Of a DNA stretch of 27,852 bases, positions 7,701-14,209 are shown piece after piece. Origin of the DNA: Ruminococcaceae bacterium UBA3751. Its GTDB lineage: Bacteria > Bacillota > Clostridia > Oscillospirales > Acutalibacteraceae. A program made the translations under genes and the position numbers. Each line of letters opens with the position of its first letter. The stretch's first letter is position 1. The stretch spans positions 1-27,852 of the forward strand of contig DFGL01000007.1 in the NCBI GenBank assembly GCA_002371215.1, given 5' to 3'. A model generated the notes under the pieces. It did not search any database, was not told the DNA's origin, and was given only the letters and a program-made list of their open reading frames with translations.

Positions 7701-10211
7701 TACGTTATTACCGATTGCTCCGCTTGCATTAATGCTGAGCGTTATTTCGGAATTACCGCTGTTAATCTCCCACGTTCCGCCGGAGCAGGTTCCTCTGCCG
7801 GAAAGCTCCTCCTCGGTAGGCTCAGCGGGAGTACCCGAAAGCTGAACGAACGTATAGCCTTTTTCCTGAGCAAACGCCTGAGCGCCGCTGTTTTCATAGC
7901 CGTAAACGGTTACGTTTTCGCCAAGGCTGTTAAAACTGCTTTTCAGATTTGCCGAACTCAGATTGCCGTAATCCTTAACGGTTTTTATATTCTCAGCGCC
8001 CCTGAAGGCTGATGCTTCTAAATACGTTATAGACTGAGGCAGAGTTACGGAATTCAAATCAGCATTATTATAAAAAGCATCGCTGTAAATTCTCTGGCAG
8101 TTATTCGGAATAACGAGCTGCTTTATTTTACACTCCTCAAAAGCGTACGAGTCTATTTCAACAACCGAAGGCATTGAAAGATTTTCAACAGGACTTTCGG
8201 CAAACGCGTACCCCATAATAGTTTCAAGTGAATTCGGGAGTTTTACGGTTTTCAGCCTTTCATTGCGTTCAAAGGCATCTTTACCAATAGTTTTCAGTTT
8301 AGTGCACGCAGAAAGGTCTGCAATTCTGAGCGAGCTCTCGCCAAAAGCAGATTTATATATTGACCTAAGCTCAGAGGGAAAATGAAAGTATGACAAATTG
8401 CTGCCGTAAAAGGCCGACTCGCCGATACTGAAAACGTTATCGGGGATATGGAAATCACTCGTTAAGGAGGTACAGTATTCAAACGCGCTTTCTCCGATAT
8501 GACCGCTTGCATAATCAACCGACGGCTCGTTTTTATAATTATCAAGCACGGGGTTATATATAACATTTTTCAGATTTGTATCGTATGAAAAGGTATTATC
8601 CGGTATATGGTACCCCAGATAATATGAATCTTCTTCTCCTGTTTCATCGTCATATTCCTTAATTTCATAATTCAGAGCCGATAAATCTACGGTTTCAAGA
8701 TGAGCACAACCGCTGAATATACCCGAGCCGTAAAGGCTGTCGGAGTCTATTGAAGGAGCTGTAAAGCTTACAAGCCCTGAACGGCTGAAAGCGTTATTTT
8801 CAATCTTTGTAACGGTATCGGGGAGCCTGATTTCCTGCAAATTACTGCAGTCCTGAAAAGCAGCGGCTTCAATCGTTTCTATACCTGAGGAGGTAAGGTC
8901 AAGAACGGGACCTACTTCGGACTCGGCAAACATATACTTACCTATACTTTTCAGCGTGCTCGGAAGGGTTACGGAAGATACGGGAGAGCCCTTGACGAAG
9001 TACTTACCTACCGAGGTTGTACCTACGGCGCCGTTTTCGCCCTGCAGGGTATTGAACTTAAGCGTGCTTAACTGAAAACAGTCTGAAAACGCGTAGTCCC
9101 CTACCGTTCTTACCGACGCGGTAAACGTTACGTTTTTCATATTGTTATATCCGAATGAATAATCACCGAGGGTAATTGACGTGCTTCTGTCAGCAGGAAA
9201 AACTATTTTATTAATTTTGCTGTTATAAAAAGCGTAATTGCCAACGCTGACAGCGCCGCCCGTTGCCTTAAACGTAACAGAATTAATATTGCCGTAGCTG
9301 AAAGCGTTTAAGCCGATTTCTTCAATACTTTGCGGAAGAACGACGCCGCTGACGTTATTCACTTTATAAAACGCCTTTTCCCCGATTTTTGTAATTCCTT
9401 CGGGTATTACGAGGTCGTCCGCCGTAGCGCCGTTAAAGAAGGTAGAGGCATAAAACGCCTGATTGGCGATTTCGGTAAAGCCGCTGCCCCATTCAAACTC
9501 CTCAAAGGAGCATGCCTGAAACGCGGAAGCTTCAATAACCGCTTCATTTTCGCCCTGATAATCGGGAAGCTTGAAGTATTCAAAATCAGTGCCTTCAAAC
9601 GCACCCGCTCCTATATGATAAACGCTGTCGGGTACGGTCATTGATTCAACAAGAGTATCGCTGACGGCGCTTTCTCCGATAATTTCAAGCCCGTCGGGAA
9701 GGTTAATTGTATGCGCCAAGGCGGAATTAAAAGCATAGGTTCCGAGCTCTTTACATTTTGAGCCCTCTTCAAACGAAATGCTCCTTAAATTTTCAAAAGG
9801 CGAAACGAATTCAGCATATCTTCCGTTTTCAATTTTGGTTATATCCTTACCGAAAACAATGTGCTGAATATAGTTTATGCCGCCCCAGTATGAATCAGCG
9901 CTGTCGCTGAGATAAAGCGGGATATAGCATAAATAATGCTCGCTGTTTGTGAATTTATCCGTTGAAGGTCTTTCGCCGTTTTCTATCTCTGCTTTAAAAT
10001 CCTCATATGCCTGATTTAACGCAGAGGTGAGAACGCCGTCGGTGTTTATGTAGAGCGTGCCTGTAGAGGCGGTATACTGCCATTCGCACCACTTATTAAC
10101 TGCGCTTGTGTCAACGTTAGGTACCGTATCCGCTAACGCTTCAAACGGTACGGTGGCAAGCATTATAATAAGCGACATAAACAGGCATAATAACCTTTTG
10201 GTCTTTTTCAT
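4764..10211 (-). CDS. Giant secreted leucine-rich-repeat (BspA/LRR_5-like) protein with C-terminal dockerin-like module
   Basis: An 1815-residue exported protein. Residues 1-27 are a Sec signal peptide (KKTKR, then a hydrophobic core, cleavage after ALA). Most of residues 85-1580 consist of Treponema/BspA-type LRR_5 repeats of about 23 residues, with the recurring pattern IGxxAFxxCxxLxxVxLPxxV; several blocks are separated by non-repeat linkers. Residues 1590-1663 form a Cys/His-rich segment (CEHDG, CEYC, CGHEY, CTNCG), possibly a metal-bound ribbon. Residues 1664-1745 look like a carboxypeptidase-regulatory beta sandwich (LSGRIMIADS to VFIIG). Residues 1747-1798 hold two calcium-loop repeats, DFNRDGKIDKLDD and DMNNDGFINIKD, which is the duplicated F-hand of a type I dockerin. 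It would therefore be anchored non-covalently to a cohesin; no LPxTG or S-layer domain is seen. AAAGGAG precedes the ATG, 16 nt after the upstream stop. The role is probably adhesion or scaffold display. No catalytic domain was found. Confidence 0.9.
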   Translation of the reverse strand: MKKTKRLLCLFMSLIIMLATVPFEALADTVPNVDTSAVNKWCEWQYTASTGTLYINTDGVLTSALNQAYEDFKAEIENGERPSTDKFTNSEHYLCYIPLYLSDSADSYWGGINYIQHIVFGKDITKIENGRYAEFVSPFENLRSISFEEGSKCKELGTYAFNSALAHTINLPDGLEIIGESAVSDTLVESMTVPDSVYHIGAGAFEGTDFEYFKLPDYQGENEAVIEASAFQACSFEEFEWGSGFTEIANQAFYASTFFNGATADDLVIPEGITKIGEKAFYKVNNVSGVVLPQSIEEIGLNAFSYGNINSVTFKATGGAVSVGNYAFYNSKINKIVFPADRSTSITLGDYSFGYNNMKNVTFTASVRTVGDYAFSDCFQLSTLKFNTLQGENGAVGTTSVGKYFVKGSPVSSVTLPSTLKSIGKYMFAESEVGPVLDLTSSGIETIEAAAFQDCSNLQEIRLPDTVTKIENNAFSRSGLVSFTAPSIDSDSLYGSGIFSGCAHLETVDLSALNYEIKEYDDETGEEDSYYLGYHIPDNTFSYDTNLKNVIYNPVLDNYKNEPSVDYASGHIGESAFEYCTSLTSDFHIPDNVFSIGESAFYGSNLSYFHFPSELRSIYKSAFGESSLRIADLSACTKLKTIGKDAFERNERLKTVKLPNSLETIMGYAFAESPVENLSMPSVVEIDSYAFEECKIKQLVIPNNCQRIYSDAFYNNADLNSVTLPQSITYLEASAFRGAENIKTVKDYGNLSSANLKSSFNSLGENVTVYGYENSGAQAFAQEKGYTFVQLSGTPAEPTEEELSGRGTCSGGTWEINSGNSEITLSINASGAIGNNVFTDGNGNSYSLPELIVNNGVNSVVFSDDVTEIPDNYLYSENNGLPTLHSITLPEFLEKIGNSSFRGLTGVTSIEVPAFVNDIGEYAFAESENLNVNINKCSLLKEIKEGAFYKTSTADVTVPINVKKLSKKAFGAYQGSRNSSIVIPSSCTNIYYNAENPAASALGFTENGTLDSSITVSTPYQTAAYDLAGELGINRNFGGENINGYYVNENKESYSWYYDAELNRVFINGETVISGKMYYFNGEEVLNNQITAKSVVINEGVKGIYGSGTSSTLAVFNPEYIYLPNTLTTIYSGALRNCTSLKAFEIPDTVTRIESYPSPFAGCNSLSSVVIGNGITKLPDNLFKGLKSLCFVEIGNNITEIGVSAFQNCVMLQEIIIPDSVKTIKQNAFYGCTTVEKLVIGSGLTSLGSNAMSNLALCNDVEVKCDINTVISSLGVGSGTTGVTLRLTKTAGEYMNLNCSQLKFAGKVKKIYLGECVYKVYYSHYLVNDAVWEVDEANENYSSYNGCLYSKDGKTLYRHPAQKTAVDIKDGTKTIGEYAFYNTNIKIIDIPEGIETIADHAFAECKGIKKVYLPDSLQAIGRYAFCECDNLKTITLPGSLNFIDEGAFYNCDNLASVIFNEGLQLICDEAFSFCKALKCVVIPQSVTNIGKEAFAFCRELEDAYIWESEIGENAFFQTNVTIHTLASPEAGVTNAYVYANAYRFNLEAYTDEDAFYDACEMARDINLGYLGFCTDGHGDIQWLTVYEADCEHDGYIIGVCEYCSEILEERHIDACGHEYVETLHVPSTATTRGVNVYTCTNCGEKYCEYTDIDNNNQQYTTQTLSGRIMIADSKEIESGKNPAQGASIMIDGTVIAKTDSDGYFSVALETGLYELVIHYSFGFDRTVFARVEDENLNAGTVFIIGCDFNRDGKIDKLDDNLFKMSMSSMPDDPSYLSYVDMNNDGFINIKDYAILKDCMGITNSGSIYEDLIIEK

Positions 10212-10227
10212 AACGTACTCCTTTCTT

Positions 10228-12249
10228 TTATATTAATTCGTATTTTATGCCGTTATCCTCAGCATACTGATACGGTACGCTGTTTTCATAGACATAAAGC
10301 GTTACACGGCGTCCGCCGTAAACTGCGTTTTCTCCCATTTTTTCTATCTTGCTGCCGAAGGTTATTTCTGTAAGATAGAGTGAATTTACGGAGTAAGTAC
10401 CGAGAGTTTTAAGTGAGTCCGGAAGCGTAAGCGATTTTGCTTTAATTCCGTTAAAGGCGTAATCGCCGATTGACGTTACCCCTTCGGGAACAGTTACCGA
10501 TTTAGCGCCCGTTCCCTTAAAGGCACCCTCGGGCACGGAGGTTATTTTATTGTTAAGCGTTATTTTCGTAACTCCGTAGCAATAGGCAAACGCTTCCCTG
10601 CCTACGCTTTCAAGGGTTTCGTCAATATCTCCCACAGAAAGCGCCTTGCAGTTATAAAACGCGCCGTCGCCCGCGGATTTAAGCCGTTTCGGGAATGCAA
10701 ACTCAACCTTTTCGTCGTTGCTGAAAGCATATCCTTCAACCTCGGTTATATTTTCGGTACCGTTGAGCTCGGTAAGACTTTCGCAATCTTCAAACGCGCT
10801 CTTTTTGATTTTGGTTACGTTCGGGCTTATCGTTACTTCTTCAAGGCTCTTACAGCCTTCAAAGAGCGACTGAGGTATTTCAGTATATGAGCCTGAAAGC
10901 GTCAGTTCTGTCAGTCCGGTATTCTTAAAGGCTTTTTCGCCTAAATAACTGATATTGCCGCTGAGCGTAATATCCGTAAGATAATTACAATCCTCAAACG
11001 CACCGGCAAATACTTTTTCAACGTTAGGAGCGTTTACCGTTCTGATATTACTGTTTTTAAACACTCCGTTTGAAACGGCATACACCTTATTACCGTCAAG
11101 GCTTGCAATATCAAGATTTTTTGAATCGCCCGTGTATGAGGTTATATAGGCGCCTTTATCGGTAAGAAGATAGGTAAAATCCTCATTTTCACAGATTTCA
11201 CTCTTTCTCGTTTCCTCATCGGGTCTTACCGTAATATCAACTGTTGCCGTAGTTTTCTGATAAATGATTTTAATCGTGACGTTTTGGGTTTTGTTCATAT
11301 CAATTCCCGTTGTATAACGCGTATCGGAGATTGAAAGAGGCTCCGTGCTTCCGTCGCTGTACAGCTTTTTGAGCTTAATGCTTTCGTAATCAATTTCTTC
11401 GCCGTAAATATAATTTCTCTTAAAGCTGTCAAGATTAACGCGAAGTCCTTTATACACCTTTTGCTCCGTTTTATCGTCAATAACGGGAACGGTATCGGCA
11501 GCATAATCCTTTTCATTTTCGTTTTGCGGCACTGCGCCTTCATTATCGGAAGAATTATTGCCTGAGTTATCGCTGCCCTGATTATTCTGATTGTTGTTAC
11601 CGTTGTTGTTTTCCGAGGTGGTATCCCCGCCGTCGTCGGGCCCGTCCTCATCGCTTATATCGTCAATATTAGGTTTATAATAGGTGTAAGCTCTGTCAGA
11701 TTTTTTATTAGTTTCCGTTCTCTCGGCAGGCTCTTCCGCCTGATTTTCGGTTTCCTCCCCGTTATCGTTACCGACAGCGTACTGCATAGGCGGTTCATAC
11801 GCCTCCTCCTGAGTATCCTCATCTGTTTTATCGGAGGTAAAGTATTCAATAACCGACTGAATTCTGTTACCCGCTTCTTTGAGGAAATTATAGCCCGTTG
11901 TATTTGCAACAGCGGCGTTAACGGTAATAGTACCCGTTGCAATAAGCGCAGCGACAGCCGCAATCTTAAAGAAGGAATTTACCTTTTTATATCTGTTTTT
12001 CTTATTTGCAAAGCGGGAAATAAATTCATCGCCCGTAACAAACGGGATTATTACTCCCGCTTTATTATCCTTTTCTTCATCGAGCATTAGCAGAGCGTTA
12101 GTACATTCTTCAATAAAATCAAAGTTGATTTCACTGTCGGGCTTACTCAGCTCTTCATCGCCAAGCTCTATAAGCAGCGTTCTTATTTCAGAAATAAAGC
12201 TGTTATCATCTAAAACCTTGTAAACGGTTTTGCTGTTTAACTCTGCCAT
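10228..12249 (-). CDS. Membrane protein with anti-sigma-like layout and extracellular Ig plus LRR ectodomain
   Basis: A 673-residue single-pass membrane protein. The start is the ATG at 12249, preceded by AAAGGAGAG; an in-frame ATG at 12264 overlaps the sigma stop (ATGA) but has no ribosome site. Residues 1-93 are cytoplasmic, acidic and helical. One transmembrane helix follows at about 94-115 (FFKIAAVAALIATGTITVNA). Residues 116-260 are an acidic, Asn/Ser/Gly-rich wall-spanning linker. Residues 263-343 resemble a Big_3-type Ig domain (YSDGST, VTIKIIYQ, VDITV). From about 370 to the end come LRR_5 repeats like those of the next gene. Immediately downstream of an ECF sigma gene, this is the layout of an anti-sigma factor whose outer domain senses a signal, comparable in plan to RsgI of Clostridium thermocellum, although I see no RsgI_N motif and no ZAS zinc motif. 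The anti-sigma role is inferred from position and topology. Confidence 0.78.
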   Translation of the reverse strand: MAELNSKTVYKVLDDNSFISEIRTLLIELGDEELSKPDSEINFDFIEECTNALLMLDEEKDNKAGVIIPFVTGDEFISRFANKKNRYKKVNSFFKIAAVAALIATGTITVNAAVANTTGYNFLKEAGNRIQSVIEYFTSDKTDEDTQEEAYEPPMQYAVGNDNGEETENQAEEPAERTETNKKSDRAYTYYKPNIDDISDEDGPDDGGDTTSENNNGNNNQNNQGSDNSGNNSSDNEGAVPQNENEKDYAADTVPVIDDKTEQKVYKGLRVNLDSFKRNYIYGEEIDYESIKLKKLYSDGSTEPLSISDTRYTTGIDMNKTQNVTIKIIYQKTTATVDITVRPDEETRKSEICENEDFTYLLTDKGAYITSYTGDSKNLDIASLDGNKVYAVSNGVFKNSNIRTVNAPNVEKVFAGAFEDCNYLTDITLSGNISYLGEKAFKNTGLTELTLSGSYTEIPQSLFEGCKSLEEVTISPNVTKIKKSAFEDCESLTELNGTENITEVEGYAFSNDEKVEFAFPKRLKSAGDGAFYNCKALSVGDIDETLESVGREAFAYCYGVTKITLNNKITSVPEGAFKGTGAKSVTVPEGVTSIGDYAFNGIKAKSLTLPDSLKTLGTYSVNSLYLTEITFGSKIEKMGENAVYGGRRVTLYVYENSVPYQYAEDNGIKYELI

Positions 12250-12260
12250 AATCTCTCCTT

Positions 12261-12779
12261 TCATATAAAATCGTTAATAATCGCTTTTAATCTGCTTCGC
12301 AGTCTGTGAAGCCGTGTTGCGCAGGTTGTCGGCGTTATGCCGAGCTCCCGGGCTATGTCCTTAACCCGTTTTTCTTCTATAAAGAATTCACGGAAAAGGA
12401 TTAAATCGTCGTCTCTTAAGCTTTCCTCAATCCGCTTTTTAAGACTTTCAAAGCTTATTTTTTCAATAGCGCCGTTTATTTCGTCAGACGGTATGTATTC
12501 GTCAAATTCAGTTTCGTTACTGTTTATTTTAATATTTTTATCATTATATTGTCTGATAATATTCACAGCCGTTTTATACAGGAATGCACGGGGGTATTCA
12601 AAGGTATCTCCTTTAGTGAGTCTGTTATAAAATACAAGGAATACCTCCTGCGTGCAGTCCTCGGCATATTCTGAGCCGCCGTTAAGCCTGCTTAAGCAGA
12701 ATTTATAAATACTTTCATAATAGAGCTCGTAGGCTTCATTGAAGGTATTTTGCGCTATTCTCTTTTCATCACTTTTCAC
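12261..12779 (-). CDS. ECF-type RNA polymerase sigma factor
   Basis: A 172-residue sigma-70 family protein with only regions 2 and 4. Region 2 is recognisable at about residues 20-75 (AYELYYESIYKFCLSRL, AEDCTQEVFLVFYNRL, then an aromatic segment ending RAFLYKTAVNIIRQY). Region 4 lies at about 115-170, with the helix-turn-helix VKDIARELGITPTTCATRLH followed by RLRSRLK. The start is GTG at 12779 with AGGTGA 4 nt upstream; no other start near the N-terminus leaves region 2 intact. Its TGA overlaps an ATG of the next frame, and the downstream gene has its own ribosome site 3 nt later, so translation is coupled. It probably directs transcription of surface-protein genes, perhaps including its own operon, and is probably held by the membrane protein encoded next. 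A vegetative promoter upstream indicates basal expression. Confidence 0.93.
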   Translation of the reverse strand: MKSDEKRIAQNTFNEAYELYYESIYKFCLSRLNGGSEYAEDCTQEVFLVFYNRLTKGDTFEYPRAFLYKTAVNIIRQYNDKNIKINSNETEFDEYIPSDEINGAIEKISFESLKKRIEESLRDDDLILFREFFIEEKRVKDIARELGITPTTCATRLHRLRSRLKAIINDFI

Positions 12780-12869
12780 AGACTCACCTGCCTTTAAGAG
12801 CTGAAAAACAACTCTTTTAAAAACGTTTTCACCTATTAGTCAGAAAAATTTTGAAAATATTACACTTTT

Positions 12870-12898
12870 ATTCTAAACAATTTTACATTTTCTTTCAA
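12870..12898 (-). promoter_or_regulatory. sigma-A promoter of the ECF sigma operon
   Basis: On the minus strand, TTGAAA (12893-12898), 17 nt, then TAGAAT (12870-12875). The leader to the GTG start is about 85 nt and very AT-rich. A second, ECF-driven promoter could lie in this leader (for example around GTGAAAACG at 12824-12832), but the ECF consensus for this organism is unknown. Confidence 0.7.
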
Positions 12899-12931
12899 TA
12901 TGTATATATAAGTAATTTTTCTCTGCTTTAC

Positions 12932-12960
12932 AAAAAATAAAGCCCTCGAAGGAGAGCTTT
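12932..12960 (-). terminator. rho-independent terminator upstream of the sigma operon
   Basis: On the minus strand, AAAGCTCTC (12952-12960) pairs with GAGGGCTTT (12939-12947) with one G-U pair and a 4-nt loop, followed by ATTTTTT. It ends the transcript of the AT-rich orphan gene, about 65 nt past its stop. Confidence 0.85.
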
Positions 12961-13024
12961 ATAATAATTGGTAGTTTTTTCCAGTGACGAGGTTGGGCCT
13001 CAAAATAACTTTGAAACTTTATTA

Positions 13025-13633
13025 TTACAATCTAAAATAAGATAATTTTACACAATTTTCACTTTCAATCAAATCGTCTATTCTGCTAAGATTATTATAA
13101 ATATATTTAAACTGTTTAGAATTAATTCTCTTTACAGTTTTAATGGAATAATCCCACTTCGTTTCAAATATTTTTTTCTTTCTATATTCAGTTGAAGAAG
13201 TCTTCCATTTATCAGGAACAAAACGCTGAAATCTTGTATTGTATAATGCCATCGTTGTCCCTTTATAGATTCTTTTTTTATATAATTTAGCAAAGATTAA
13301 ATATCTTTCGCCTATATATCCATCTTTTCTTTGCTTTGATATATCATCGTTAGCTGTTTTCCAAGTGATATACTTTTTATCATTATCGCTAATTCCTTTA
13401 GGGTAGACAGGTTTGGTTTTACGTGGAAACAATTCAACAATAAAATAATTGAAATCTTTTCTTGGATAATCCTCATAATCATCCCAATAATCAAATGCAT
13501 CAATAATAACAATATCAATCCATTTACCTTGTGTGTTAATACTTTTAACTATATCACGAGTAATAAAAACAGCAGCTGATTCACCACTTTCAATATAACT
13601 GATGTATTCAGAATCATATTTTATTTTATCCAT
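13025..13633 (-). CDS. Hypothetical protein, AT-rich orphan gene
   Basis: A 202-residue soluble protein that I do not recognise. It is rich in Lys, Tyr, Ile and Asp, with no signal peptide and no transmembrane helix. An acidic aromatic stretch lies near residues 46-57 (AFDYWDDYEDYP), and there are basic segments near 110-150 (KLYKKRIYKG, YRKKKIFETKWDYS). GAGGAATT precedes the ATG, and a promoter and terminator bracket the gene, so it is probably expressed. Its base composition is visibly more AT-rich than all neighbours, with A/T-ending codons almost throughout. Together with its position beside a tRNA gene and a structured element, this points to horizontal acquisition. A phage-defence or phage-derived role is possible but has no motif support. 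Confidence 0.7.
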   Translation of the reverse strand: MDKIKYDSEYISYIESGESAAVFITRDIVKSINTQGKWIDIVIIDAFDYWDDYEDYPRKDFNYFIVELFPRKTKPVYPKGISDNDKKYITWKTANDDISKQRKDGYIGERYLIFAKLYKKRIYKGTTMALYNTRFQRFVPDKWKTSSTEYRKKKIFETKWDYSIKTVKRINSKQFKYIYNNLSRIDDLIESENCVKLSYFRL

Positions 13634-13666
13634 ATCAATTCCTCATTAAAATATTCATATAATTTA

Positions 13667-13695
13667 ATTTTAACACAAGTATAATATTTTTACAA
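13667..13695 (-). promoter_or_regulatory. Probable promoter of the AT-rich orphan gene
   Basis: On the minus strand, TTGTAA (13690-13695), 17 nt, TAAAAT (13667-13672). An overlapping alternative is TTGATA, 16 nt, TATACT. In such AT-rich DNA chance matches are common, so confidence is limited. Confidence 0.5.
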
Positions 13696-13735
13696 TAATT
13701 ATCAAAGCGTTATTAGTCTGTGTCCATAAATGTGA

Positions 13736-13935
13736 CCTACTGTTGAGAGACGGGTATAAAACCCGTACATTGCACGACCGAACGATGTTGTTTACAAATA
13801 TTAAGCAAGTCGGGACATCGAATCCCGACTTGCTTGGGACTTTCTTCTCAACAACGAAACAGTCCACCGGACTGTTGCTCCCGATGAGCTGCGCCCTGCG
13901 GGCTGGCTAATCGGTGTTTCGTTTCAAGTCCCGTC
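13736..13935. repeat. Structured non-coding element with tRNA T-arm-like hairpins
   Basis: This stretch has no gene but several nested inverted repeats. At 13745-13768 a sequence matches the complement of the tRNA-Leu T-arm/acceptor end (13986-14009) at 20 of 24 positions; only the loop differs. At 13803-13835 a perfect 13-bp stem with a 7-nt loop reads, on the minus strand, as a T-arm with loop TTCGATG. At 13853-13923 the 8-bp stem AACGAAAC/GTTTCGTT encloses two hairpins (CAGTCC/GGACTG at 13860-13874 and CCGAT/ATCGG at 13881-13914), a three-way junction. At 13923-13935, TTCAAGTCCCGTC is identical to the tRNA 3' end on the other strand. It may be a structured RNA, an integration scar or a dispersed repeat. 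Confidence 0.6.
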
Positions 13936-13942
13936 ATAAAAG

Positions 13943-13980
13943 AAAAATCCTAAGTATCCAAATGGATACTTAGGATTTTT
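13943..13980 (-). terminator. Terminator of tRNA-Leu (perfect 18-bp palindrome)
   Basis: 13943-13960 and 13963-13980 are perfect inverted repeats of 18 bp around a 2-nt centre, with A and T runs at the outer ends. It can terminate on both strands. The stem starts at the last base of the tRNA CCA end. Confidence 0.88.
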
Positions 13981-14064
13981 GGTGCGAGAGACGGGACTTG
14001 AACCCGTACGAGTCGCCCCACACGCCCCTCAAACGTGCGCGTCTGCCGATTCCGCCACTCTCGC
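13980..14064 (-). tRNA. tRNA-Leu(GAG)
   Basis: The 85-nt minus-strand sequence folds as a class II tRNA. The acceptor stem is GCGAGAG/CTCTCGC, the D-arm has the Leu pattern GCGGAATCGGCAGACGC, and the anticodon stem is CACGT/GCGTG around loop TTGAGGG (anticodon GAG). A long variable arm follows, then T-arm ACGGG-TTCAAGT-CCCGT, discriminator A and an encoded CCA. It reads CUC/CUU codons. A perfect promoter lies upstream and a palindromic terminator directly downstream. Confidence 0.95.
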
Positions 14065-14077
14065 GTCAACAGTAGGA

Positions 14078-14106
14078 ATTATATCAAATCAGGCATAAAT
14101 TGTCAA
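14078..14106 (-). promoter_or_regulatory. sigma-A promoter of tRNA-Leu
   Basis: On the minus strand, TTGACA (14101-14106), 17 nt, TATAAT (14078-14083), both perfect consensus. The initial transcribed segment CCTACTGTTGA (14066-14076) is repeated inverted at 13736-13746. Confidence 0.88.
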
Positions 14107-14151
14107 CACCTTTTTGAAAAGTTTTTTAAAAATATAGATTAAAAACAGATA

Positions 14152-14209
14152 CGAGCCTTCGGGGCGCCGCTCCTTACGGGATTTGGCGGAGCATCGAGAG
14201 AGCCGTCCC
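14152..14209. repeat. GC-rich palindromic intergenic element after the CCA-adding enzyme gene
   Basis: A short GC-rich patch with interrupted inverted repeats (GCTCC at 14169-14173 with GGAGC at 14188-14192; GAGC/GCTC around 14153-14171). It is followed on the minus strand by T-rich DNA and may terminate the upstream operon. Its wording resembles the GC-rich element at 18897-18920, suggesting a dispersed REP-like family. Confidence 0.45.

Noticed and set aside
12247..12264. ATG at 12264 overlapping the sigma stop as start of the membrane protein
   Set aside because: It has no ribosome site. The ATG at 12249 has AAAGGAGAG at proper distance.
13737..13830. A second, complete tRNA gene
   Set aside because: Only T-arm-like pieces are present; no acceptor stem, anticodon arm or CCA could be assembled.
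13670..13867. Minus-strand open frame of 65 codons in the structured element
   Set aside because: It runs through hairpins with no ribosome site and no protein character. The inverted repeats explain the sequence better.
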